From NCBI RefSeq assembly GCF_003148475.1, contig NZ_QGGG01000012.1, positions 1 through 64,000 on the forward strand: DNA of 64,000 nt. The letters are read 5' to 3'. Made by a program: the position numbers and the translations under genes. Below, piece by piece: positions 20,045-27,621 of this stretch (position 1 is its first letter; each line of letters opens with the position of its first letter). The DNA is from Pseudaminobacter salicylatoxidans. GTDB taxonomy: Bacteria > Pseudomonadota > Alphaproteobacteria > Rhizobiales > Rhizobiaceae. Under the pieces are notes generated by a model. That model ran no database searches, was not told the origin of the DNA, and worked only from the letters and a program-made list of their open reading frames with translations.

Positions 20045-20079
20045 GCTATCCTTGTTGGCAGCGTCCGGACAATCCGGAC
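20045..20079 (-). promoter_or_regulatory. fae promoter candidate overlapped by a perfect dyad
   Basis: On the minus strand TTGTCC (20072-20067) and GATAGC (20050-20045) are 16 bases apart, about 70 bases before the fae start. The -35 element lies inside a perfect inverted repeat: GTCCGGA and TCCGGAC around three bases at 20063-20079. A regulator binding this dyad would cover the -35 box. The promoter was read by eye and no regulator is known. Confidence 0.45.
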
Positions 20080-20093
20080 CGGTTGGCTAGATA

Positions 20094-20118
20094 GCAGCGA
20101 AAGCACTGCTTCCGCTGC
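20094..20118 (-). terminator. Hairpin after the CitG-like gene
   Basis: GCAGCGAAAGC (20094-20104) pairs with GCTTCCGCTGC (20108-20118) around three bases, with one mismatch in an 11-bp stem. It lies just past the stop at 20132 and upstream of the fae promoter candidate. It therefore probably separates fae transcription from the upstream operon. The following T content is low. Confidence 0.55.
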
Positions 20119-20131
20119 GGAAATTCAACCA

Positions 20132-20986
20132 TCAACCCGACAACTGCGCAAGCCGGCCTCCCAGATTGTGGACTAAAAGACAAGCTACCGTGAGATCGGC
20201 CGAAGTGCCGGGATTGATTCCGCGTTCTTTCAGGCGCGCATCGAATTCCGAGAGCAGCTCGATCCGCCGCGGATCGTCCGGCGCCGACAGGAACCGGGCA
20301 TGGACCGAAAGCGCCTCGTTGCGCACCTTCTGCGCCGTTTCAAGGTTGAATTTGCGCTGGACATGGCTGTCCGGAAAGGCGGTCAGAAACGCCAGATAGC
20401 AGTGCACGGCAGGCCACATGCCGGTTTCGCCGCAGTCGATAGCCGTTTCCAGTGCCGGAAGGCCGAGCTCGAATATATCGGCAAAACCGGAGATGTATTG
20501 ACGGGCGATGCGGTCGCGGTCGGCGGCTTGCCTCATCGCTTCCAGGAGGCCAACGGTCGGCCTTTCATGCACGTCATGCGTGGACGCCGCGCCGAGCCCG
20601 CCGGGAGAAGCCAGCACGATGGCCTCGAATACCGCCGCGGTGTCATCAAGGTCGATTGCCTGGAGGGCGTGGCCCAGCCTTTCGCGCAGTCTTCCTCCTT
20701 CCGGAGCCGCTGCCGCCGCAAGCGGTGCGCAAAGCAGGATGATGCCGAGATTGGTGTTTGTGCCGACGGCCGCGCGCGTGGCCCGTACCGCTTCGACGAT
20801 GCGCTGGCCGAGCGATAGCGTGGGGTCCGTCAGCGGGTCGGAAGACACCTGCGCGCTTGTCAGGAATTCCTGTGCCGTCATGCGGTGTCCATCGGCAAAC
20901 AGGTGGACGTTGCCGGGCTTCAGTGCCTCGATTTCCCGCCGGCAGGCATCCTCATAGGCGGCCCGGATTGCTTGCCTTCGTGTCAT
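20132..20986 (-). CDS. CitG-like (triphosphoribosyl-dephospho-CoA synthase family) protein of the H4MPT cluster
   Basis: The 284-residue product resembles CitG/MdcB, with EALKPGNVHLFADGH near residue 20 and TNTNLGIILLCAPLA near residue 77. CitG proper makes a citrate lyase cofactor precursor, but no citrate lyase genes are present. Members inside H4MPT clusters are thought to attach the ribosyl-phosphate or related group in H4MPT synthesis. Two starts are possible: ATG at 20986, two bases after the previous stop and chosen here, or GTG at 20995 overlapping it. Neither has a strong ribosome binding site. Confidence 0.8.
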   Translation of the reverse strand: MTRRQAIRAAYEDACRREIEALKPGNVHLFADGHRMTAQEFLTSAQVSSDPLTDPTLSLGQRIVEAVRATRAAVGTNTNLGIILLCAPLAAAAAPEGGRLRERLGHALQAIDLDDTAAVFEAIVLASPGGLGAASTHDVHERPTVGLLEAMRQAADRDRIARQYISGFADIFELGLPALETAIDCGETGMWPAVHCYLAFLTAFPDSHVQRKFNLETAQKVRNEALSVHARFLSAPDDPRRIELLSEFDARLKERGINPGTSADLTVACLLVHNLGGRLAQLSG

Positions 20987-20988
20987 GT

Positions 20989-21912
20989 TCAGCACGCGGC
21001 GCTCGCAGGCAGGAGGCTTGCCGGGGTGTCGGCGCGAGCTGCGAGGAAGTCCAGAAGCGCTTCGGCGATGGCATCGGCAATATCGACCGCGACCACCGAC
21101 TGAAGACCCGACCAGGCGGGCATGCTGTTGACTTCGAGGATAAACAGCCGCCCCTCCGCGTCGGGCAGGATGTCCACGCCTGCGAAATCCGCGCCTACCG
21201 CGCGCGCGGCGGCAATCGCCAGCTTCTCCAACTCGCCATCGGGCGAGACAAGCCCCTCGGGCGTTGCCCCGCGATTGATGTTGGTGATCCAGTCGTCGCC
21301 ACGCCGCAGCATCATGGCCAACACCCTGTCGGCGCAGACGAAGACACGATAGTCGCGGAAGGGCGGGCCGGGGCGCGGCACATAACGCTGGAGATAATAG
21401 ACGCCGCTGACGTCTGCTTCCGGCGGCAAATCTTCCGTGCTCCGGACCAGCCGGATGCCGCGGCCCTGTGCGCCGAAAAGAGGCTTCAGCACCAGCGGTC
21501 CCGCCTCATGCGCAACGATCGCTTGCGCCGCGTCCCGGCCCTCGACTGCGAAGGTGGCCGGGGTGGGAAGGCCGGCCCTTTGCAGGAGAAACGTGGTCAT
21601 CGACTTGTCCACGCAGCGCTCGATGGCCTGCGCCGAGTTCCACACCGGCACGCCAAGACGAGCCAGCGCGTGCAGCACGCCGAGGCGACGGGTGATTGCC
21701 TCGAATGATCCGGCCGCCACGGAACGCACCAGAACCGCATCGGGAAGTTCGCCTGCACCCAAGCCGGGAATGGCAAGGCCGGACGGGCTGCCGGTATCGA
21801 AGCCGATCTCCGAAAGGGCGGCCGTAACGGTCTCGCAACCGCGTCTTTCAAGCGCTACCGCAAGCCCCCGCGAACGGTTGGTGACGATGTCGTTGACGAC
21901 CAGGACCTTCAC
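20989..21912 (-). CDS. RimK-type ATP-grasp ligase of the H4MPT cluster
   Basis: The 307-residue product has an N-terminal domain (MKVLVVNDIVTNRSRGLA) and an ATP-grasp domain with LVLKPLFGAQGRGIRL at about 141-156 and the metal-binding end FILEVNSMPAWSGLQ near 268. RimK and its methanogen relatives add glutamate to cofactors, including the alpha-glutamate of tetrahydrosarcinapterin. A similar amide ligation in methanofuran or H4MPT tail synthesis is likely. It sits between mch and the CitG-like gene. Confidence 0.82.
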   Translation of the reverse strand: MKVLVVNDIVTNRSRGLAVALERRGCETVTAALSEIGFDTGSPSGLAIPGLGAGELPDAVLVRSVAAGSFEAITRRLGVLHALARLGVPVWNSAQAIERCVDKSMTTFLLQRAGLPTPATFAVEGRDAAQAIVAHEAGPLVLKPLFGAQGRGIRLVRSTEDLPPEADVSGVYYLQRYVPRPGPPFRDYRVFVCADRVLAMMLRRGDDWITNINRGATPEGLVSPDGELEKLAIAAARAVGADFAGVDILPDAEGRLFILEVNSMPAWSGLQSVVAVDIADAIAEALLDFLAARADTPASLLPASAAC

Positions 21913-21924
21913 GTTCTGTCCTTC

Positions 21925-22881
21925 TCAGCCAAGGCACCTCTCCAGCATGGCGAGGTCGCGCCGTCCGGCGCGGAACGTTTCGCCGGTTTCGATTGCGGTG
22001 ATGGCAATTTCGGCCGGGCTGAAAAGCAGCGGGTCTATGGCATAGAAGTCGCCCTTGAAGTGTTCGAAGACTTCCGCGAATGGACGGCCATAGTCGCGCG
22101 AGGCGCTGCTGGGCATCTTTTCCGCGAGGTCGCGCGCGTCGTCGGACGAACCGCGTACGAAAAGCTGCGCGGTGCCGCCGTAGATGATGGCGTCGTTGGT
22201 GCGGCCCATGGCGGCGAGGAAATCCGGATGCGGGGCCGGCACGGGCGCCGTCGCGACACCATCGACGATGTTGTCCAGCGGGAACTTTAGGTCGTTGGCC
22301 TTGTGCAGGACGACTTCCAGCGCCCGGCTGACGATCTGCACGCCACCGGCAAGGCTTTGGGTAGGTGCATAGATGAAGGTGAGGTTTTCGGGCACGATGT
22401 CGGCCGCCTTGGAGACTTTCTCCACCACGGCCTCCGGCGGCGGCGTGGCCGCTTCGAGGATGACGGCCGTCCGCTTCGCATTCTCGCGATAGGTCAGCGT
22501 CTCGAACAGCGGCTCCACGCACACCAGCATGCGCACCGGGCCGGAGCCCATGGCGAAATAGTCGTCGATGGAAAGGTTCCAGCCCGCATATTGCGCGGCA
22601 AGGCAGGCGATGACCGGCTGCGAGGAGCGGACCTGCACATTGAGCGGATATTTTTCTGCCGTCGCGTTCATGACGAGCGAGACGGTGCCGAGCCCGCCCA
22701 TGGCGGCTTCGGCCATACGCAACCCGGCCTCGATGCTGCCGAGCGCTCTTGCGCCGGCATCGATCCGGCGCTCGCCAAGCGAGCCCGTGGAAACGTTAAC
22801 GCGCAGGCGCTCGGCATCCGCCACCATGCTTTGCGCGATGCGCGCGGCGTTTTCGTTGAGAAAGGCTGAGCCCTCTTTCAT
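21925..22881 (-). CDS. mch: Methenyl-tetrahydromethanopterin cyclohydrolase
   Basis: The 318-residue product opens the methenyl-H4MPT ring to N5-formyl-H4MPT, step three of formaldehyde oxidation in the cytoplasm. Conserved segments are VNVSTGSLGERRIDAGARA (about 31-49), the FAMGSGPVRM loop (about 132-141) and YGRPFAEVFEHFKGDFYAIDP, cut here to its end GDFYAIDP. MKEGSAFLNE at 22881 is chosen as start over an open frame seven codons longer. It overlaps the upstream ATP-grasp gene by four bases. Confidence 0.96.
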   Translation of the reverse strand: MKEGSAFLNENAARIAQSMVADAERLRVNVSTGSLGERRIDAGARALGSIEAGLRMAEAAMGGLGTVSLVMNATAEKYPLNVQVRSSQPVIACLAAQYAGWNLSIDDYFAMGSGPVRMLVCVEPLFETLTYRENAKRTAVILEAATPPPEAVVEKVSKAADIVPENLTFIYAPTQSLAGGVQIVSRALEVVLHKANDLKFPLDNIVDGVATAPVPAPHPDFLAAMGRTNDAIIYGGTAQLFVRGSSDDARDLAEKMPSSASRDYGRPFAEVFEHFKGDFYAIDPLLFSPAEIAITAIETGETFRAGRRDLAMLERCLG

Positions 22882-23978
22882 GGTCGGATACCTCCTGCCC
22901 ATTGGCGTTTCAGTTCGCGGGCGCGTGCGTTCAGGGTTTGCCGCGCGGCGCGGATATTGGGGCCGCGCGCGAAGATGGTGCAGACCGGATCGCCCGCCCG
23001 CAGTTTGGTGCCGGCCGCTTGCCGGTCGGCTGCCCAGCCGGGCCAGTCGATCTGCGGAAAGCTCTCCAGCGGTCGGTCAGTGTAGGCGATCATCGAGGCC
23101 ATGCAGTCGGAAAAGACCGGCAGCCGAATGGGCTTTCCGCGCGCAGCGTCGAGATGCGCTTCCATGGGCGATGCTTCGTCGGCGTCGAAAATGTCGAGCG
23201 TGGCGCCCGGCCGGGGATTGATTTCGAGCAGATGGTAGCCCTGCGCGTTGCGGATCAGGTCGGCGCTGCACAGGCCGACCAGATTGCAACGGCGGGTCAG
23301 CAGGGAAAGCCAGCTTTCGATGGTGACGGCGTCCTTGCGGTCCAGGCGGCGCAGCCGTACCGCGCCGCCATAGCGGTAGGGCGCGGCCGTTGTCGGCGAG
23401 GCAAACTGCCGGCTGAAGCCCACGACATGCGCTTGGCTGCCATCGCCGACGAACAGGGCCGAGACGCTGCTGCCTTCCACAAAGCGCTGGAAATAGCGGC
23501 CCGGCGCAGCCGCATCGCCATTGGCGCGGCCGATATGGGTGCCACCGGCACCGCCGTCGCGCTTGAGCAGCCAGTTGTGCGGATCGTCGGGCCGCTGGCG
23601 CCGGATTTCGGGATGCGGGATGCCGAGTTCGGCGCAGTCGGCCGCGAAGCGTTCCGGGTCTTTCACGCGACGAATGGAATCGCCAGCGCATCCGGCCAAG
23701 GGAAAACGGGCGGCCAGAGTGTCGATGAGGCCCGGCAGCCGCTCGAAACCGGAGCCGCAGATCAGCGCCAAAGGCTCCTCGCGGTTGGAAAGCTTGGTTA
23801 GCGTGCTGATGATGCGGTCGGGGTCGATACCTTTGTGCAGGTCGCCGGGCAGCATCGCCGTGCGTTCGGCCAGCGCGCGCGTGTCGTCGTCGCAGAAAAA
23901 GTCGGCCACCAGCGCGCGATAGCCCGCGCGGCGCGCGGCGGCTGCCAGTGCCCGACCGGAAATCGCCGCGATCAGCAC
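22878..23978 (-). CDS. ATP-grasp protein of the H4MPT cluster, between mtdB and mch
   Basis: The roughly 366-residue product has ATP-grasp features: LLKRDGGAGGTHIGRA near residue 136, LCSADLIRNAQGYHLLEINPRPG, shown here by its end LLEINPRPG, and the acidic metal site. The frame is open to 24035, but that start would overlap mtdB by nearly 50 bases. The GTG at 23978, ten bases after the mtdB stop, gives a sensible beta-strand start (VLIAAISGRALAAAARRAGY). It is one of the two ATP-grasp genes flanking mch in bacterial H4MPT islands. The substrate is unproven. Confidence 0.78.
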   Translation of the reverse strand: MLIAAISGRALAAAARRAGYRALVADFFCDDDTRALAERTAMLPGDLHKGIDPDRIISTLTKLSNREEPLALICGSGFERLPGLIDTLAARFPLAGCAGDSIRRVKDPERFAADCAELGIPHPEIRRQRPDDPHNWLLKRDGGAGGTHIGRANGDAAAPGRYFQRFVEGSSVSALFVGDGSQAHVVGFSRQFASPTTAAPYRYGGAVRLRRLDRKDAVTIESWLSLLTRRCNLVGLCSADLIRNAQGYHLLEINPRPGATLDIFDADEASPMEAHLDAARGKPIRLPVFSDCMASMIAYTDRPLESFPQIDWPGWAADRQAAGTKLRAGDPVCTIFARGPNIRAARQTLNARARELKRQWAGGIRP

Positions 23979-23988
23979 GGCGCTCGAG

Positions 23989-24885
23989 TTACTTTGCGAT
24001 CTCGCGCGCAAGGGTAAATGCGTCCTGAAAATCATATGCGACCGGCTTTTCGGCGCCGATCATCTTCTGGAACAATCCGAATTCGGTCTTGTACTTCACA
24101 TTGCCGATGGCGAGCGGACCGATACCGACAGCCCTTGTCGCTTCGATCGGGTCGCCATTGGCGCTGACCCCCAACCCCTCTATGCCGGCTGGCGGCACGG
24201 CATTGACGTCCGCCGCGATCAGCAGGTCCTGCGCTTGCGAAAGCTGATCGCGCGACAGCACCTGGATGCCCGCCTTGGCGGCCGACAGCACCACCTGGCT
24301 GGCATGGACGGCGTCCTTCTTCCTGTCGTCGCTCGAGCCGTCAACCGGCCAGGTATCGACATCGAAGCGGCGCTTGATGTCGGCGGCAATCTTCGTCACC
24401 CGTTCGACGCCGTCATGGCCGACGAGCGTTACCTCGGCACCCTCCCTGGCGGCGATGACGGCCGTGCAATAGCCCACCACGCCGGTCGCGCCGAAGACGG
24501 TGATGCGTGTGTTGTCGAGCGTGCGCTCGAACTTGCTGCGCAAGAGCTTTTCCGTCTTGGCGACCATGGCCGCCGCCGTGGTGAACGAACCGGCCGGGTC
24601 GGCGAAGACAGAAATCTTGAAGGGCGGCACCATCGCCTTTTTCGCGGCCGCGAACATGTCGAGTGCAAGGGCTGCGTCCTTGCCGGCGATGAAGATGCCG
24701 GTGTTGACCCCGGCATCGGGCGGGCGCGAGAAGATCGCGTCCTGGACGAGACCGGTGACTTCGGCCAGGCCGACCTCGACATAGGGCACCACGACGTCAT
24801 AGCCGGCATCGACCGCCATGTTGACGTCGAACGGGCTCATGTGCCGGAGCGGCGTGAGCATATGCAGGATGTGTTTGCGGGCCAT
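23989..24885 (-). CDS. mtdB: NAD(P)-dependent methylene-tetrahydromethanopterin dehydrogenase
   Basis: The 298-residue product oxidises methylene-H4MPT to methenyl-H4MPT. MARKHILHMLTPLRHMSPFDVNMA and the Rossmann segment VFGATGVVGYCTAVIAAREGA (cut: GATGVVGY at about 131-138) are typical of MtdB. Order in the operon (mptG, mtdB, ATP-grasp, mch, ATP-grasp, CitG-like, fae) matches other alphaproteobacterial islands. MtdB rather than MtdA is supported by this context; MtdA usually goes with folate and serine-cycle genes, which are absent here. Confidence 0.95.
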   Translation of the reverse strand: MARKHILHMLTPLRHMSPFDVNMAVDAGYDVVVPYVEVGLAEVTGLVQDAIFSRPPDAGVNTGIFIAGKDAALALDMFAAAKKAMVPPFKISVFADPAGSFTTAAAMVAKTEKLLRSKFERTLDNTRITVFGATGVVGYCTAVIAAREGAEVTLVGHDGVERVTKIAADIKRRFDVDTWPVDGSSDDRKKDAVHASQVVLSAAKAGIQVLSRDQLSQAQDLLIAADVNAVPPAGIEGLGVSANGDPIEATRAVGIGPLAIGNVKYKTEFGLFQKMIGAEKPVAYDFQDAFTLAREIAK

Positions 24886-24930
24886 GATGATCTTCCTGGC
24901 TGTGACAGAGGGTGCCCTGCGGATGAAAGT

Positions 24931-25893
24931 CTAGGAACCGACGAGATTGAGCGCGGTGGCGTGGATCTCGGCCCCGGAATTGCGGCCGCGCACGATGCGC
25001 GTTTCGATGCCCGGCGGCAGCGAGCCAGCCTTGCGTACAATCGCTTCGGCTTGCGCCGCCGGCGCGAAGACGAAGCCAGTCGGACCCCACGAACTCTGGC
25101 CGATGCCGGTCGCACCCGCTGTCGCGAGGCGGTTGGCAACATCCTCCACCCGCTTGCTGGTGAAGATGCCGCCCTGCGCCGACGCGAAATAGGCGCCGAT
25201 CAGCGACTGGATGGCGGTAATGCCGGCGCCGAAGGCGGGCAGGTCGCGCTCCACCAGCGCGGGCATCACCCCCATCAGCACATGGCGGCAGATTTCCCCG
25301 GCGCTCGCGGCCGGGAAGGGCGGCAAGGCGCGAAACGCGTCGATTTCCTCGGCTCCATGGATGCCGTTCTGGTTATGATCGAGGATCAGGATCGCGCGCC
25401 AGTCGTCGGGAAACGGAAGGCGGGCAACCACCGGCGGCTGCCTGCCGCTGTCGTCCTTGCCGGCATCGACGATCACGCCGCCGCTTTCGAAGCTGGCGAT
25501 GCCGATGCCGGAACGTTCGCCGCGCCCGAGCAATATGGCATCGGCGGCCGTGTCGAGCGGCATCTTGTGCAGAGTGCGCAGAGCCGCCGCTACTGCGATG
25601 GCGATCTGCGTGCCGGAGCCGAGCCCGGCATGGGGCGGGATGGCCTGTTCGACCACCAGCCGATGGCCCGTGTGGATGCCGAGATGCCTGCACAGGCGCT
25701 TGAGGTGTTCTCCGGCGCGGGCGGCATCCGGCCCTTCGGCGCTGTTTTCGTGCGCGCGTGCCAAGGTCACTATCGTTTCCGGCCCGCTCAGCGGCAGGCC
25801 GAGACTACCGAAACGGCGCGCGGCGTCGCCGCTCAGGTCGAGAAACCCAAGATGCAGCCTTGCCGGCACTTTTATGGTCACGGAATTAGACAT
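24931..25893 (-). CDS. mptG: Beta-ribofuranosylaminobenzene 5'-phosphate (beta-RFAP) synthase
   Basis: The 320-residue product is a GHMP-kinase-fold enzyme that joins 4-hydroxybenzoate or p-aminobenzoate to phosphoribosyl pyrophosphate, the first committed step to the H4MPT side chain. Visible are VKVPARLHLGFLDL-type start (TIKVPARLHLGFLD, about 5-18) and the GHMP motif PPHAGLGSGTQIAIAVAAAL near 86-105. ATG at 25893 follows AGGGGGC; a start nine codons earlier is possible. It is the first gene of the minus-strand operon, divergent from the fhc operon. Confidence 0.92.
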   Translation of the reverse strand: MSNSVTIKVPARLHLGFLDLSGDAARRFGSLGLPLSGPETIVTLARAHENSAEGPDAARAGEHLKRLCRHLGIHTGHRLVVEQAIPPHAGLGSGTQIAIAVAAALRTLHKMPLDTAADAILLGRGERSGIGIASFESGGVIVDAGKDDSGRQPPVVARLPFPDDWRAILILDHNQNGIHGAEEIDAFRALPPFPAASAGEICRHVLMGVMPALVERDLPAFGAGITAIQSLIGAYFASAQGGIFTSKRVEDVANRLATAGATGIGQSSWGPTGFVFAPAAQAEAIVRKAGSLPPGIETRIVRGRNSGAEIHATALNLVGS

Positions 25894-25908
25894 CTGCCCC
25901 CTTGTGGG

Positions 25909-25923
25909 TGCATCATACATGCA
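25909..25923. promoter_or_regulatory. Dyad between the divergent mptG and fhc operons
   Basis: TGCAT (25909-25913) and ATGCA (25919-25923) form a perfect inverted repeat with a five-base spacer, 16 bases before the mptG start. The 159-bp gap must hold both divergent promoters. I could not fix -10/-35 pairs with confidence. An operator role is inferred from position only. Confidence 0.35.
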
Positions 25924-26052
25924 TCACAGAAGTTTAGGTGCCCATTGCAATGATAGCGGCTTTCAAAGGCGGGGCAAGCGGGACAAAAGGTTACATGGGC
26001 GTTTCCGGGCAGGCGGAGCCTTTGGAAATTCGGAGGGACGGTGGAGGCGATC

Positions 26053-26445
26053 ATGAGTGAAGAAAAGCAAGCTGCTGCAAAGGAACGCGTTTATTCCGAG
26101 GCCGAAATCACCGAACGGCTCCAGAAGGAGCTGCCGAAATGGTGGTATGAGAATGGCTGGATCAGGCGCAAATACAAGACCCATAGCTGGAAATCCACGC
26201 TGATGGTCATCAATACGGTCGGCCATCTGGCCGAGGCCGCCTGGCACCATCCCGATATCGCCGCGTCCTATGCCTGGGTCGAGGTGAAGCTCCAGAATCA
26301 TGCGGCCAAGGGCATTACCGACAAGGATTTCGAACTGGCCAGGAAGATCGAATCCGTTGTTGGATGGCAGCCGGGCAAGGAAGGCGGCGCGCTCGAAGGC
26401 ACGCCATCCACCGACCAGCGCTTCGCCTACATCAAATACGATTGA
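26053..26445 (+). CDS. Pterin-4a-carbinolamine dehydratase family protein
   Basis: The 130-residue product has the PCD core with KWWYENGWIRRKYKTHSWKSTLM, here represented by WIRRKYKTHSW, and the active-site pair in AAWHHPDIAASYAWVEVKL (HHPD at about 66-69). PCD-like proteins recycle or dehydrate hydroxylated pterins. Copies next to fhc genes in methylotrophs are thought to serve H4MPT synthesis or repair. ATG at 26053 has TGGAGG five bases before it; an in-frame GTG at 26041 is the alternative. It leads the plus-strand fhc operon. Confidence 0.85.
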   Translation: MSEEKQAAAKERVYSEAEITERLQKELPKWWYENGWIRRKYKTHSWKSTLMVINTVGHLAEAAWHHPDIAASYAWVEVKLQNHAAKGITDKDFELARKIESVVGWQPGKEGGALEGTPSTDQRFAYIKYD

Positions 26446-26544
26446 CGCGGGCGCGCTGTCCTTCGATAGTCCGGACCGGGTGGGGTTTCCGCTCAAAACA
26501 GTTTCGTCTAAAGTCAGACCGGGCACCAGAAAGTTTGCGAGAGC

Positions 26545-27621
26545 ATGACGGTTGCATGGATCGGCGACCGGGGCGTGCCTGTGGCTGACGCGGCAAAGCA
26601 TGCCGCCGAGCTTCTGGTGACCAGTTCCTGTCCCGTTTTCAGTTTCGATACGGATGTGCATGGCACGCGCGCCGCGATCGCACTCGCACGTGCGGTCGGT
26701 GCCGCCTATGACCAGCTCGACGGCGAGGCGGTGGCGCGGGAGACGGCGCAGCACACCGACAAGGGCGGCATGTTCATCGCGCCGGGCGAGGTGCGGCGGC
26801 GTGCGGATGTGATCGTCATCGTCGGGGCGCTGCCGGCAGCGCATCGCGACATCATGGCAGGGCTTGCCGCTACCGTTCCCGATCTCGATGCCGGAACCGG
26901 CCGACAGTTTTTCCTGATCGGGACTGAGGTGAAAGCGCCGGCAAAGGTCAAGGCGACGCGGCTTTCCTGCGATGGCGGGCTTGAGGCCACGCTTGCCGCA
27001 CTGCGCGCGCAATGGGCCGGACGCAAGACCGCTCTCGAAGTGACCCATTTTGCCCACTTCGCCAAGGCGTTGGCCGACGCTCGTTTTCCGGTCTTCACCT
27101 TTTGCGGTCAGTCGGTCGGAACGCTCGGGCTGGAGATGCTGCAAGGGCTCATCGCCGACATCAACGGCAAGCAGCGCGCCTCGGCGCTGCATCTGCCGGC
27201 AAGCGAGAATGGCTGGGGCAGCACGCTGGCCTCGACCTGGACGACAGGCTTCCCGCTTCGTACCAGCCTGATGCGCGGCGAAGCGGAGTTCGACCCCTGG
27301 CGTTTCGATGCGGCGCGGATGATCGCCGATGGCGAGGCGGACCTGCATCTGGTCGTTGCCGATGATGCGAAGCGTCTGCCTGCCGGGTCCAGGAATATGG
27401 CGCTGATCGCGCTGACCGGAACCAAAAAACAGGTTGCCGGGGCCGCCGTGACCATTGCCATCGGCACGCCGGGCCTCGGCCATGACGCGGTCTTCTATGC
27501 GAGCCGGATCGGTACGCTGGCGGCCATCGAGGCGAAAGCTCCAAGCGAACTGCCGTCGACGGCGGCCGTATTGCGGCAGATCGCCGAACATTTGCCGCAA
27601 GAAGAGGCATTGCCATGCTGA
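26545..27621 (+). CDS. fhcB: Formyltransferase/hydrolase complex subunit B
   Basis: The 358-residue product is related to the molybdopterin subunit of formylmethanofuran dehydrogenase. Bacterial FhcB keeps the fold but is known to lack the metal-pterin active site, so it has a structural role in the complex that releases formate from formylmethanofuran. Here the stretch around the usual active-site cysteine reads FTFCGQSVGTLG (about 189-200) and HTDKGGMFIAPG, and no iron-sulphur motif is present. It overlaps fhcA by seven bases. The start ATG at 26545 lies 99 bases after the dehydratase gene. Confidence 0.93.
   Translation: MTVAWIGDRGVPVADAAKHAAELLVTSSCPVFSFDTDVHGTRAAIALARAVGAAYDQLDGEAVARETAQHTDKGGMFIAPGEVRRRADVIVIVGALPAAHRDIMAGLAATVPDLDAGTGRQFFLIGTEVKAPAKVKATRLSCDGGLEATLAALRAQWAGRKTALEVTHFAHFAKALADARFPVFTFCGQSVGTLGLEMLQGLIADINGKQRASALHLPASENGWGSTLASTWTTGFPLRTSLMRGEAEFDPWRFDAARMIADGEADLHLVVADDAKRLPAGSRNMALIALTGTKKQVAGAAVTIAIGTPGLGHDAVFYASRIGTLAAIEAKAPSELPSTAAVLRQIAEHLPQEEALPC

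Noticed and set aside
20132-20986. Citrate lyase cofactor gene citG
   Set aside because: No citrate lyase or citX genes are present; the family member is a regular part of H4MPT gene islands.
24235-25953. A 572-codon plus-strand open frame opposite mtdB and mptG
   Set aside because: It covers two well-recognised minus-strand genes and their gap and shows no family resemblance.
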